Below, in pieces: positions 14,901 through 29,900 of a stretch of 64,000 bases of DNA. Source of the DNA: Promerops cafer (Eukaryota > Chordata > Aves > Passeriformes > Nectariniidae); assembly GCA_013398275.1 (NCBI GenBank), contig VZSE01011604.1, positions 2,341,560 to 2,405,559 on the forward strand, in the 5' to 3' direction. A program made the translations under genes and the position numbers. How positions within the stretch are numbered: position 1 is the stretch's first letter; every line of letters begins with the position of its first letter. The notes beneath the pieces were generated by a model. That model was not told the DNA's origin, did no database searches, and saw only the letters and a program-made list of their open reading frames with translations.

Positions 14901-17900
14901 ACATTTCCACAAAAATCCAGCCCAGGAAATCCATCTCAAAGGGGCTCACGTAAGAATCCATTCCAAAGTTCCTGGTCAGGTCAAATTTGATCTGATTGTA
15001 TGAAAGCTCTATTAAGCCCTGGCCTAGGCAGAATTGTGGGAATATGATGAATGCCCATTTGAGGATATTGTAGATGTTCTGAAAACTCTGTATTAAGACA
15101 CAGCAAGGATGGAGGAGAATAAAGATAAAAGGGAAAAAAATTAGTTTTCTCCAACAGCCTAATGAGCAGACTTGCAAAACTGGATACTGCATTCAAATCT
15201 CACTCATGGTTAACTGAATTCGAAAGAGCATATTGTGAACTATTTTGGGGATGGGGTTCATATCATATTGCATTTTATACTTTCTACAGCCATGGCATTC
15301 TAATCTTAGTTGAAGTTCATAGAGGGTATCAAAACACATGTAGCCATGATTCTTCTATTTCCTTAACATTGTAATATTTGAATACTATCGAATCTACGTC
15401 ACCAACTTAAACCCAAGTGAACACCCAATTTGAGTACACACTTGCATGACACATAATCCAGATTTGACTTCAAACATTAAGTTTTTTGACCTGTACATGA
15501 ATAGACTCGTACTCATTCTGGAATTCCTATCCATCAAGTTGTTTAAATCCATTACGACTAATTAAAATTACATACATGGAGTGAGAATGCACTGTATAAA
15601 TTACTATTCATACAGTGCATTAGTGACCCTAGGAATATGCAGCTTATCTCTTATGTCAATATTATTCAAACACATTTTATCATGCATATAATCTATTTAA
15701 TGGACCAGAACAGCTCCCATTATATGCCAATTACAACTTAATGGTCTAGAAAATGTCAAAGTTTCAATTAACACTGTTTTCCCATTATTACAGCATGCTT
15801 TTTTGGGTTATAGACAAGTTAAAATTCAAGACGGTAACAGTCAATACAGTATATTCTAGGACAGAAAAATCATGAATATTTAAAAACCGTATGTTTTTCT
15901 TCTTCAAAAATCTTATCTGTATAAATATATAAACACGCATATGAACATTCTCAAATATATATATGCATGTATGTGTGTGTATACATCTCAGTTATGAAAA
16001 AAGACCAAAGATTTTATACTGACCTGCCCTTTGGAAATTATAGCTAACAAGCGAGGTAAGAGAGTCACCAGCATGGTACACAGGCCAAACACAAAATTTA
16101 AGGAGATATAAGAAATAAAAGCTACATCTGAACTTGAGAAGAATCTGGATGCAAGATACATCCAAGGTAAAGTTGCATATCTGAAAGTTTAAAGAAAAAA
16201 AACTATCACAAATAAGTTATGGTTTTGCCCCACCAGCCCCCCAAAAAGTCAGTTATCACACTAGAAAAAACCCACAATTATTGTTCCTTATTTTTAAGAC
16301 AGTTAAACAACTCTTCAGAACAAGTGATTTAAAAAAGGGACAAATTTTGGATACATGTTCTTTAAAAAATTGGCTTATACTTCCACAGATGTACCCATAT
16401 TTACTGTCATGTTATGTGTAGATATGATCCATTTTTCATATATCAGCTGCATATCTTTATTTTGACTATTCCAGACAGCTAGCAATCCTGATTTCTGAAT
16501 GATTGTAAACCCATGCACCTTAGCAAGCCTCTCACACAGATACAGAATTAAAATCAAATATTTAAAGCTTAAATAATGGATGCTGAGCAGTTATCTTTTC
16601 TGAGAGACTTTCATAGAAAGAAAAAAAGAAAAAAGAAGAAGGAGGTAGTGAGCAAAGGCAGAGAAGAAAAAGAAGTAAAAAACAATAATTTTTGAAGTGG
16701 AACTAATATTTGTGCCAGTGATATGTGAGAATTGAAAAATTCTCAGACCATGTTATTACAGACCATGTTATTACCTTAACCAGATTGTCAGTAGAATAAT
16801 ACCTGTCAAAAATGAGTACATAACACTGTGAGGATAAGACAGCATGTCCATGGCTGTCTCATCTTCAGTGAGAATCTTTAAAAGGAAGGAGGAAGGCACC
16901 TCCATCATGACAAGTCAAATGATGCCTATCCAGAATGGAGCACGCACAGGTTTTTTATTTATAAAGGGATGTTTATAAATATTAAAACAAGGCCCAGGCA
17001 ATCAGAGCATGCATGCCATGTAAAGAAAATGTATTTTTCATTCAACATAGTGAAAGATATATCTATCAAACAAGCAATATATACACTGCAGAAGCATAGG
17101 TATCAACATACACTATTGCACAACAATAAGTATATATGCAGTGTGTATATAAACATTTCCTATATAATATTATTTATATATATATATATGTATATGCATA
17201 TATATGTATAACTGGTTTAATAGTGAGCTCAATGCAAGAGCAACTAGCCAAAAATCTGTGAATTTACTTCTTTATTGCCTTAAACTGTAGTTTAGATCAC
17301 TAAACTAAGTCATAAAAGTCATTTTACTAAATGACTTTAGAATACTCAACTAAGTCGTTCCCTTTTGAATTCAGTCTTCTGTAATTTATAGATGAATCTT
17401 TTGCATTGGAGAATGCCGAAATCCTTTACCTTAGAAAACACACTTGCAAACCCTGCTGGGAAGTAATAATAATGCTATCTTCAGTTTACAGGAAGATAAA
17501 GGTTAAATGACTCAATGTTTGGGTCTCAAATGAAATTGTAAGTATTCAAGATCCCACTATACTTTTCAGCATCCTTTTGCCAGTCTTAATCACACAATCT
17601 TTTCTTGCCTTGATGCACATACCAAAATCACTGTTCTCAGAATAACAATATCATAAACACAAGTCTATCCTTGGAAACAGCTCAGGAAAGAGACATGATT
17701 TACAGTGCTGCTGCTCTGCTGTAAATGAAAGCAAAATTCGATTTTTTTGCTTATAGCTGCTAAGAAATAAGTAAGACTTTCAGAATCCCAAAGTTATATG
17801 ATGTTCAAATGCAGCCTTTAAAGTTGCGGCCAGTCACACCTACATTCCTATCCTCTTTCTCTTCCTTCAGCTGCAGTTGCAATTTGGTATTTTCTAAGTA

Positions 17901-20900
17901 TAAAAGACAGAACATTTTGGACAAAACTGCTTAAGCATTTGGACTAGAAAACACCTCTGCAATCATCTAAAAGAGAAAAGGATGTAGTTTAGTTATATTT
18001 TTAAGGGCAATCACTTTTAAAGTAGCACACTAAGAAACTTGATTATTCTTTCAAACACACCCTCTTCACTTTAACTTTTTTATATAACTGGGCTATTTTT
18101 GTCTTTGTTCTAGATCAGAAAATCTGCACAAGTGTACCCTGAAGAGAAAAATCATTTTTAAAGGAAAAAAATGCAGATGAAGATGGTGGCATGCAGATGA
18201 ATAAGGATTAATGCAGAGTACAGGGGAAGAATAAAATGGCCACAATAGGCTTCATCACATTTACAGTGTAGTTAGGCTGGATAAAGGGTAGGTTAGGAAG
18301 AGTGGAAACTCTGAAATTTATCAATGTCCTTGAGACATGTTAAACTTACAGCTATTGGATCTTTAATATATGTTAATACACATTGAATACACAGATTTTC
18401 TTGTTAGAAATCACTGCAACATCTGTTATGTCAGCCAAAACTGAGCAGTACAGGAGGGATTATATTGAGCTGATTAAGCTGCATCTGCAGTCAACAAAAT
18501 AAGACCCATTTTCATTCAATGACTTTCTTCTGAAATACTCAAAGTTTAACTCAACATTTTGGTTAAAACAATGCCAGCATAACTAGCTCTTGATAGTACA
18601 CTGTGGGCAGGGCCAAAGTCCATAGCACACCAGAAAAAGCCTGTCATGACTTCAGTAGACATACAGGTCTGTGTGCTTCAATGGCTGCTTGGCTAAGGTT
18701 TCTGTAGAAGCCTATGCCTCGCTAATATGACAGCAACTGGATCACAAGAAGGATTCAGTGGTTGTAAAGCTAATAAAAGAAAGGTGTGAGATTTCATAGA
18801 GTGAAATCTTTGCACTAAGACTGGTTAGAATTTGTGGCTTTAACTTGAAAGAATCACTTGATGGAAGCACAGAAGAAAGGAAGTGAGGGTGATACACAAG
18901 AAAGATACAGAGAGGAGGAAATGATGAACTTTGGATCTTTCATACAAGTTATTTACAAAATCCAAGCATCATGACCTCTAGAATATTTCATACTAGTTTG
19001 GCTATTCACATCCAGGAAAGAGGAGCTCAAACTGGGATTATAAGGAAACATGATAAATAGAATTAGGCAAGGAGTTTGGAAGGTTTTACGAGAGAGGACT
19101 TGGCTTGTTTTTGCTTACAAAAGGCATTTGATGAATGACAATTATGAAGTATGGTTGTGAATAAACTCCAGCTAGAATTTCCAAGAAAAGATCCAGCTTT
19201 GAGGACACCTAAACAGTTTCAAAAAAATTAGTTGCTGGAGGCACAAAACCTTGAAAACAGTTTCAAGGTGCAATATAGTAAATTGGGGCTTTTTTTGAAG
19301 CATTTATCTGAGACTTGTCCTGGAATAGAACATGTCCTGATCTTGTAGAAGGTCCTTTCTTTTTTCCTTCCTGCCATTCTCTCATGAAGCAGATATATTT
19401 CATTATCTAAACATCTGTCATGTAAGATGTGCACTCCCCCCTACAAGGATTGCAACAATTAGTTGCTTGAAATGAGTAATAAGATTCTCAGAAGTCTTGT
19501 CCTTTAACAATTCATCTTAAGCATTTTTAACGTCACCTTAGACAGCACATGGGAAGAGTGTTGAGTCCCAGTATGAGTTGAGTCCCAGTAAGTTTCAACA
19601 GACCTGGGGCTTCTCTCTTTAAATAAATTAATAATTTTAAAATCAAACTCTATTGGAAATCTTACCCCGAAATCATGCTGTATTACAAAAGTTGTGCATG
19701 TACAACAACACAACTTTAATTTTGCCCCTCAAGTGACACAACAGAATATACTATTAATTTGATTGATCCAAGGGATGAACAGGCTTACTTTTATAGAGAT
19801 ATCAATCCTCTGTTTAACCAGTTATTTTAACCTTCTATAACAAGATTTTTTTTTTTTGGTTGGGTTTTTTTCATTGGTTTCTTGGGAATTTTTTGGTGGG
19901 TTTTTTTTTGTGGTTGGGGCGGGGGGGGTTATTGTTGATGTTGGTTTTGATGGTTTTTTGAAGTGTTTTGTTTTGGGTTTTTTTGCTGTTGTTTTTCATG
20001 TGAGGCTAAGCAAGAGACTAGCATGGTAGAACTTTCCTCTCTCACAGTACTATTGGGAGACAAATCTCCAACCAGCCCAGTACTTCACATTGGACAGACT
20101 TCTCATTGGAAATATAAACTCCTGAAGCTATGCTGAATTACAGAAAATGGTTAGACCTGTAATAAAAGCTGTTTCTTACCTTCTTGATGATATTCTGCAC
20201 AGCTAAGCACTGAAATTCTGACCTATGTTAATATTCCCTCATTTTCTGGAAGATAACATACAATCAATTTCTAACAGCAAACTACTGTTATAAAGCTGAG
20301 TATCCTCTGAGAGGTTTGCACTTTTTTAGATGTGTGAGTAAATCTCCCTCCACTTTTTGTGTTTAATTTTCAAACTCACGTTTCAGCCTGATTTCTCACT
20401 ATATTCTGTTAAATCATAATTGCTTACAAAGACAGAAAACCATGCATCCAGCAGGAGGTGCAAACTACGTCTAAAGATTTATGTTTGTTTCTTAGAAGCT
20501 GTAATTCCATAGTAGCACTTCCAATCACATACCCAAAGAGTATCAGCAGGAGAACAGTGGCTGCCAAGTTCTTTCGGAAAGTGAAGGCTGATAGCTGGAA
20601 GGCACTAATAACACCAGCACTCAGGGTGACTGGAACCATGTAAAACAGCTAGAAACAGAAGGAAAAAAAACATTGAGCAGGTGAGCATCTCTTACTGGTC
20701 TTACCTAATTTGAATAGAAGAGTTTTTCAAATTAAATTCTCCATACTTGCAATACAATTATACTATAAGTTAGGAAGAAATAGGCAGAAGAGCTTGGAGA
20801 TTTGATAGTCTGCACTTGCTGTGAAACTGCCCCCTACATATGAAACAACCTGACAAGATAAAATCTGACTACAGAATATCCCTCTTAATCCTATTTTTTA

Positions 20901-23900
20901 TTGACCTTTCCAATATATCCATTTAAGAAGCTAACTCTTCCAGATAATGACTCCGTGTGGAGCTCTTGCTCCAAAACATCAAATTACATATGAATACAGA
21001 GGCTTGGTCTCAGAAACAGCAGTTTCACTGGTGCTGTATTCATGTGAGAGAATAATAATAATGCAGTTTTAAAAGAGATTTTAATGAAGGACCATGTGTG
21101 CTGATGAAGTAAATTACATCTTTTAATGGGAATGGCAAAAATATGTAAAAGCATTACAGTCATTAGGCAACAGGGAAAGCAGTTTCTCTCCTTAGTCTCT
21201 TGACATAACAGCAACCAAATACTGAAGGGTGGCAGGGTGGGATTGGTACAGGAGATTCATATCCAAGTATTCAAAAGAGAGGGGTTTGCTTGCAAAAAGC
21301 AATGTCAGGATGTGAAAACCTGTCCACAGCTCCATTTTCAGTGTCTGCTTGCTCTGTGCACTGAACCTGAGCTCACTAGGGCACTGACTGACTCCATTTC
21401 TGCTTATGTAATATTTAGCTTTAAAGCTTTAACCTAACAGAACTGAGATTCTGTGATACAACTGCAATAGAGGAAACAAATCAAGGTCTAGCTAAATATT
21501 CAATGTAGAAGAACAAAATACTGTTAAAATTAGACTTTCATACTGAAGTACAATGAAAACCTGTTCCAAATTAAACCAGAGGCCCTCATGTTTTTGCTAT
21601 TGGGAAAACATACTTTTTTTTTTTTTTTTTTTTTTAAGAGAAGTGCAATGGAGTAAAATGTAGATGGATGCAATGTTCTCATCTTATCTTTTCTTTGCCA
21701 TATACAAGTATCATAACATGCCATCCACAGAGATATGTTTCAGTTATCCTGAAGCTGTTTAAAAATATTGTAAAGAAGTCACAAAGCATTTGAGAACCAG
21801 TACTTTTCAATAGACCTGGAGCTTCTGTCTAGAAATAAATAAATAACTTTAAAATCAAACTCTATTGGAAATCTTACCCTGAAATCATAGTGTATTACAG
21901 AAGTTGTGCATGTACAACAAAACAAGTTTAATTTTGCCCCTCTAGTGACACAAGCCTAATATGAACAAAACATCTCTATTTCTCTTTAAATTTTCTTAGC
22001 ACTTACACTTTTTCCATTTGTTGAACATAGTAATGAATATCATTCATGCCTATAAATACAGTAAGAACAGCCTGATTCTCATGAGAGCAATTTCATAAAT
22101 CAAATACTTCTGCAGGCCTAGTAAAGATTCTGCTACCAGTAATACAGGACACAGCCTGCAATACTTAAAATATGTAGAGGGATTTAAAATTTGACAGTTC
22201 ATATATTCATGTGTTCAGTATCCCTAAATGATCTGTGGCACAATTAGCATTTAAAGCAGTGTCTGTTCTTTCCCACACCATGACTGATCATGCAGTACTA
22301 TGTTGAATTTGTGAGAACATTTTGAGAGATTGGCAGAAAATAATGAGGAGTTGACTTTGCTCACAAGGAGAAACCAAATGATGAAGGATTGTTTTTAACC
22401 AAGCCTTCTTATCTGAAGCAGCAGCAAAAAGAAATACCAAGACTGAATGGCCAAGTAAATAACCTTTGGAAAAATTTGCTCTTACCTCAAGATTAGTCAA
22501 GTGTGAAAATTCTGATTTGAAGCATGGATGGGTGAAGAGCTAATGTTTCAGAATTAGAACTGTCTAAATGAAAACAGAGTGTTCCAAAAATTTCTGTTTC
22601 TGACCAGGGTATCCTAGAATCCAACCTCAAGGTTGGAAAGGCCCTTAAGAACATCAGGAACCATTAATCCAGCACTTCCAAGTCCACCACTAAACCATGT
22701 CCCTCAGTGCCATATCTATATGGCTTTTAAATACCTCCAGGGATGGTGACTCCACCACTTCCTTGTGCTGCCTCTTCCAGTGCTTGACACAAATAAAAGT
22801 ACCGATCATAAGTATCTCTCATATTATCCACAATAACACATAACATAATTATTCCTTGAAGTAGCTGACTAGCATAGAAATTCACGCTATGAGCTGCTGT
22901 GTGGAAGATTGTTTCTGTCTAGGCTGATTAGTCAACTTCCTTTTATTTGTAAAATAGCGTACATAGCTAAAGCTAGCAAATCATTTACAATTCAACTTTG
23001 GGAAGCAAGGAACACAATTCCTGCCCTGCATTAAAGTAGGAATGGCGACTTAATGTTTGTTAGCATGTCAGCCAAGAGCTGTCACTCTGCACAGTTCAAA
23101 TCTTATTCATTATCTTGTGACCATATCTCCTTTTGCTTATTTATAAGAAACTAGCCTAAAATGCACACCTGAGCACATACTGCCTCACATAATACATACC
23201 ATATCACAGCAAAAGTTAGCAAGCCAGTAAGTTTTATAACCCAAGCCTGTGATGTGTTGCAAGCGTTTTGTCCCAGATGCTCTGTCTTTCACTGTGGCAG
23301 CTCCAATTGATGCAGTAAGGATAGAGAAACCCAGCATGATACACAGTGCTACCCCACACTGACGAACATTCTCCATTCTAGGGTAAAAAGCAAAATAGTG
23401 CAATGAAAATACAGTGGGGGAAAAACCCTGAAATGCTAGCATTTTTCAGGCCAACTTCTCACCAAAACACTAAACATTAGGACCTTAATCCTGTTTGCAA
23501 ACACCATAGAATCACAGAATGGTTTGGGTTGGAAGGCACCTTAAAGATCGTTTCGTTCCAACACTCTGAAATGAGCAGGGACACAGTACCTCTACACTGT
23601 CAGTATCTAATTAAAGAACAGGAAGAAGATATGTTAAGTTACAAAACTATAGGTGAGTTACAGAGAACAGCATGTGTGTGACTTGTAAAGTAAAGCTTAT
23701 GCAAATACATCCCCTTTACAGAAACTGAAATTTAAACTCTCAAAATAATTTGAAACAGTTACCCTGTTTAAAACTGTTATGACACAATCAGCATAAATTC
23801 AGTATTTTTCTTTACAAAATACTACAACCCTTTTCGGTATAAACAGTGGGCTTGATAGACAGACCACACTAAATAATGCTTCACAGTAGAACTGAATTTT

Positions 23901-26900
23901 GTCTATCAATTCACAGCATCTATTCCAGGAAACATATATTCTTATTTAATTGATAGTTTCAATTGTCTGCTGATTGCTGCTGGGAAACATTTTAAGAGTT
24001 TGCTCACATTTTGTCCTCATCCAACAAAGCTCCTCCATAGGGTTGGCTGTAGAGTGTTATCCCTGTGAAAAGAAAAATAAATCATGAAATATTAAATCTT
24101 ATTAAGGACTTTAAGTTCTGGAGTATGCTGTTAACTCTTGTCACACATATGAATAAAAAGGCTAAATACTTAGTCATCGATAGAAAGAGGTCAAACACCA
24201 GTCTGCAAAACCAAACACTGTCTCCCACTGAGTGATTTGCAGGGTTTGGAACCACTAAAAACTAATGAATAAATATAAGTAGTAGTTACTTTTCTGTGTT
24301 CTGGAGTTCAGAAATTGGTTCAACAATGTTATATATTGCTACAGAATCTACATCACAGAAGAGACTAAATACAAAACCTAAAATAGAATTTGTTCATAAA
24401 CCTAATCTTCTGGGGTAAGGCAGATTGTTATTACAATTTATACACTTGGCTTAAATTTTAGATTAGATCTTTCAGCAATTTTTAGACTACTGATGTTTTG
24501 CTGAGAAAAACTGTTTAGCTAAATTCACAAAAGAAAAGAAAAGTCACACCTTTGACTGAAACTGTAGAGCTCAATGTTAAAAACATGCTCAGTTTGGGAG
24601 ACCAAGATAAATTCTGAGCAGGCAATTAATTCTTAGGCTTATTTTGTTTCTTGGTGCAACCAACCTATAGCAATCTAGCAAGATTAACTTTGGAATTGGA
24701 AGGTAGTTTATGAACAAAAACTGTGTCTTTGCTTTTTTTTCTTTTCAAGCAAAAGAAGAAAAATTGTGCGGGGGTGAAGGTGCAAAACATTGTTGCTGCA
24801 AAAGTTGCTGTTCCACTGGACTTGATGCTGTTTGTGACTTATCTCTGCAGGTGTGCCTGACAGATGTGTCAGCTGCATTGCTTTTGGGCTGGATGGAATT
24901 AATTTTCTTCACAGTAGCTGGTATGGGGTTATGTTTTGGATTTGTGCTGGAAAAAATGTTGATAACACAGGGGTGTTTTAGCTATTGCTGAGCAGCACTT
25001 GGAGCCAAGATGTTTTCTGCTCCTCCCCTACTCCACCAGTGAGGAGAATGGGGGGGTGCACAGGGAGTTGGGAGGGGCAACAGTGGGACATCTGACCCTG
25101 ACTGACCAAAGGGACATTCCATACTATATGGCACCATGCTCAGCCTGTAACATGGTGGAAGAATGAGGAATGGATGTTTGGAGTGATGAGGTTTGCCTTC
25201 CCAAGTCAATGTTAGGCATGATGGGGCCCTGCTCTCCTGGGAATGGCCAAACACCTTCCTGCCCACAGGAAAGGGTGAATGAATTCCTTGCTTTTCTTGT
25301 GTGTGTGGCTCTTTTTTTATGTATTAAACTGCCTTTATCTCAACCCATGAGTTTTATCATTTCTAGTATTCTCTCTCACACGCCACTGTGGGAGAGTGAG
25401 CAAGTGGCTCTGTGAGAGGGCCTTAAGTTAAACCATGACATCAGCATTATTTGATTATTGTCTAAATAAATCTATGCTGTTCCAAATTAAAACAAAGAAA
25501 CAAACTTAATCCTAACAGCAATTATAATTTCTCCAGTATCTTTTGTAAAGATGTAAATTGTTGGTAAACTTAGATTGACTCTGTGAGGCAATTCCTTGAA
25601 TTTGTTAAAGTCCAGCTGCATAAAGACAAAAAAATATCTTCATTCTAGTAACAGGTACAATTTGACGAAGCACGCATTTATTTTGCCCCTTTAATTTTTC
25701 ATTCCTCATCTCCAAGACACAGTAATCTAAACATCAATAAGTCACTGCATGGCAAAGAGCTGAAAAACAGGATGATGATTAACCCACACACAAAACTTGT
25801 ACAAGGTAAAGATTTTTCAAATAACAGCTCAATGCAGTACACTGAAGCCCAATGGTAGTTAGAAAAACAAAAGAACATTCAAACCAATAACATTCTGATG
25901 TATCACTAGCAGATACCTTGCTATTTGTAGAAGTCTTTCATGTCATGTGCCTTCAGGGACTGTTTAAATTTTCCTTTGTTTTTCTTTTAAAGCATTAATT
26001 TTTTTAAACAATTGCTGCTATTTGTTCTGCAGCAAAACAGGCATATCAAAGAAAATGAGTTTTTCCCACTGGAACCACTGAATTTCCATATATGTAAAGG
26101 AGAAGTAGCATGACAGAAAAAAGTTTAGTATAGTTCCCAGAAAGTTTTTCTAGGCTTTTATAAAGCTTGAATAAAAGTGGGCATATTAGAAGAAATAATC
26201 ATAGAATACGCAGAATTGGAAGGGACCCACCAGGACCATCAGATCCAACTTCTTACCCTACACAGGACACCCCGAGAGTCACACCATGTGCCTGAGAGCA
26301 TTGTCCAAACATTTCTTGAACTCTGCCAGGCTGGTGCTGCGACCACTTCTCTGGGGAGCCTGTTCAGTGCCCACCCACCCTCTGGATGAAAAAGCTTTTC
26401 CTTTAAGATATCCAACCTAGACCTCCCCTGGGTCAACTTCAGGCAATTTCCTCAAGTCCTGTCACTGGTCACAAGAGTGAAGGGATCAGTACCTGCCTCT
26501 CCACTTCCCCTTGTGAGCATGCTGAAGACTGCAATGAGGTCTCCCTTCAATTTCCTCTTCTCCAGGCTGGGCAAAGCAACCAACCTCATCTGCTTCTCAT
26601 AACACTTCTCCTCCATGCCCTTCATTACCCTTGTGGTCCTCCTTTGGGTGCTCTCTAATATCTTAATGTCTTTTTTATATTGTGGCACCCAAAACTGTAT
26701 ACAACGTTTAAGGTGAGGCCACTCCAGTGCAGAGCAGAGCAGGACAATTCCCCTCCTTGCCCAGCAGCAAGATCTCAGGGGGGAACACACAAAACTTTCA
26801 GATTACTTCATTGGTATTAAACAAAAGTCTACAGCAGTTGACATGGGTTCCATAAACAGAAGCGCACTGCTTTAACTTTCCAGTACAGAATAAAGGAAAA

Positions 26901-29900
26901 CTGTGAAAGAGAGATAATTGCAGGGGGAAAAAAAACACATGACATTAAATAGCATAATGTTCCTTGCAGTGCTGTATCATACAATACCAATCAAAATTTA
27001 AACTTAATTAATTTCCTTCTATGGAATAGTCACAAAACTAATCACACTTCTTAAAAGTAGCAAACATTTTTGACAGTTAATTTCCATTCAAATCATGTAG
27101 ATGAAACAAAGGATTACATTTTAATTTACACTCACAACTGAAATTAAATTTCACAAGGTTGTGGATTACAAGTAAGAAAAGTGACTCTGCTAAACTAAGT
27201 TCAGTTGTGTTTGGAATTCAAAATTCTATCACTGCATTAAATGTAATACTTGCCTTTCATTCAGTATTTTAAGTTTCTTCAATTAGTCTGGGGCACAACA
27301 ATCTCTGAATTTGCTACCTTTTTAGTATAATGATTTCTTCACCCCATTGTCAAAAAATAGATGATTAATTTATATAGAACCAACAAACTTGCCTGTAATT
27401 CACAGAGGACAAAAGTTCCCTTGAACTCAAGAAATAAGTTATAAATTATCTTCAAATACCAGAACAAACCAACAGAATTAATATATGGTATTTGCTATTA
27501 TAGATATATTTCTATTTTAAAAACTCTTCCATGTACTTCTATAACCTATCCCTTCCTTCATTTCTTCTAACCACCTAGACCATCTTTTTTTTACACATAT
27601 CTCTGTCCCAATACGGCTGTTAACATGATGCAAAATGTACTTATTGATACTCTCTTGCCTTTATATGCCTTTTTATGCCTTTTTACTATGCAAAGCTGCT
27701 ATAATGAGGCTCATTAAGTTGAAAACTATCTGCCATGTTTGAGGACTTAAAACTATAAATGACAGATAAACTAAGAAGTTCTAAATTATAAAGCTCCTAT
27801 TAAACAGATGCTTCTGGTGTTTATGCAAGGATTTTTTTAAGGACTGTACTTGCAAGCCTTGTGTAAACAGCCCCCAGGGCAAATTTTACCATATCAGTGC
27901 TCACAAAGGAAAAGCAAGCTAGGTAATAACACCAAATATGATATGATTCAGCACTAACTCTGTCTGCTCCTTTTCATATATTTCTCAGTATGAAAATTAT
28001 TCCTTCCACATCTACAGATTGCCATGATATTCTCCTGACTTAATCACAACAAAAATTTTCTTTATTGTCCTAAAACATCCTTCATCTATGTTCTCAGCAT
28101 GCAGTTGGTCACATTATTTTTACAGTGATCATTTAGGCTTTTTTATGGGCAGAGGTGAAAAATTAAAACAGACACCCATTCCAACCTTTTCAGAACCATG
28201 CAAAAGCAACTCAGGAATGGGAAAAACTGTGACCATGAAGAATCTTACACTTTAATGCTCTATTTAGAGAGAACGAGAACACCCCCTCATGAAAGACTTT
28301 CGTAGACCTTCTAACTTCCTTTAATATAAAAATAAAGAGTTTCCAGCATGAGAGGCACCATTTCCCCTGTTTGAGTGGAGTGAAGAGGAGAAGAAGAAAG
28401 CATCTAAAGAAAGAAACACCTCTGTATGCATGCTAGTTGATATACTTATGCTTGTGTAGCTCTGAAAAGGAATGAACCCAGATGCCAATCCCAATAGAGA
28501 TCACAAGCAGCCAGTTACTTTGGTAATATATTTTCTTAGCTTTTTTTTCAGCTGTGAAGCTTCTCTGTCTTTCTCTTCTCAGTTGTTTTGCCTACAGTTA
28601 ACTACAGTTTTGGTGTGTCTTTTTTTTTTTCCCCTCATTTTTGTCTTTCATTCATTTAAAAGGCTCAGTTGTCATGTCTTGTATGGCTCAATGAAAGACT
28701 TTGCTTTATGCAATTGAGAACAAGGGCATTTTTACGAGTCCGGCAAGCCACATTACTGTGGAAAAAAGAGGTGGGAAGTAGTGGGAGCTTTACAGTTTAA
28801 CTATAAATTTCAGGAGTAGCACAGCTGGGGCCTAGGCAAGAGAGTGTACTTACTTTGAAAATGACACTAGGAGCCCCATGTTACATGCTTAAGAGTAGAA
28901 GAGGCAGTAAACTATTCATTGTACCCTCTTCAGCTTCTCTGTGATTTCCCTATTGTATTCTCCCTTCCAGGTGGGACAATCCTACTCCTTTCCTTACATT
29001 GTTGTTCATTAAGCAAATTTTAAATTCTGATTTGTTAAAAAGACATTCTTAACCTAGTGAAATAAATTCTTCACAAAATATTAGAAGGATTGGAACATTT
29101 CCTACAATAAAATACTATACTTTTCCATTCTGCATTGGAAAGCTCACAGGATAAAGGAAAATGCATCCACATTAGACAAGTTTGCTGTGAACATTCTGCA
29201 TCCTGCCCTGTTGCCATTCAGAAGCTGCACAACTCAGGACACCTTTCCCTATGCAAACATCTTCTTAACAGTCTGCAATCTGTGCCTTCAAGAGAAAGTG
29301 CTCTAGATCTTTTATCTCACATCTAAACCAGGTGACCCCCTGTCAGAAAATAAGGGCATGCACAATTTGGCATAACTTTAGAGAGTTGGATGTTTCCATC
29401 CTGTACATGATAAAGAACAGAAGACATTGGTAGTCCAGTCCATCCCACCTGGGTGCAACTTTCCACATAAACACACTTCAAAATCTGTGGTTTTCTGTAA
29501 AAATGGAAAAATGATATGAACTGAGCAATACTTTTTCAGTTGGAGAAATCTAGATGAAAAAATCTTAAATGTCTTCAAGTTTGTATGCCATTACTGGAGA
29601 TTAGTCAGAGCTGTCCTTAGGTATATTTTGTGGTTCTGCACTGTATTTTGGGTGTGTCTGAATCTGCTTCTTGGCACTTTTTTGTAAACTGTCTCTTATG
29701 TCAAGCTGAGTCTTGCGCACATAGGTCAGTTCAGATCTGTGCTACTGATTCTAAATACCATGATTGTGGCAGACTTGAATAGAAGACCAATCAAGCTTTC
29801 TTTATTCCAGACATTTTATTTCAGATTAAATATAATATTATGCATAAGAAAAAATGGAGGTGGTGTATATATATGTATATACGTGACAGTATTTCTATTT

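Larger units (their letters stand above)
16181..20532 (-). other. ABCA13 intron, 4.4 kb
   Basis: Contains copy 1 of the 163-bp duplicated segment (19579-19741), a G/T-rich block (19845-19996), an AT dinucleotide tract (about 17160-17210), a purine-rich stretch (16615-16683) and a 15-bp exact tandem duplication (16744-16773). Confidence 0.85.
20649..23199 (-). other. ABCA13 intron, 2.6 kb
   Basis: Contains copy 2 of a 163-bp duplicated segment (21791-21953), a 22-base T run (21614-21635) and a CR1 3' fragment (about 22612-22787). Confidence 0.85.

Noticed and set aside
16775..16902. Minus-strand open stretch (FLLKILTEDETAMDML, then a hydrophobic run) with a GTAATA donor, at first taken for the PWMYL-type TMD2 exon.
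   Set aside because: It lacks a phase-compatible acceptor. The true exon at 16024-16180 matches the family far better and fits both neighbours. Nucleotide similarity between the two is not visible, so an exon duplication is not supported.
24710..24991. Plus-strand 93-residue cysteine-rich ORF.
   Set aside because: It overlaps the start of the solo LTR, has no known homology and is a chance frame.
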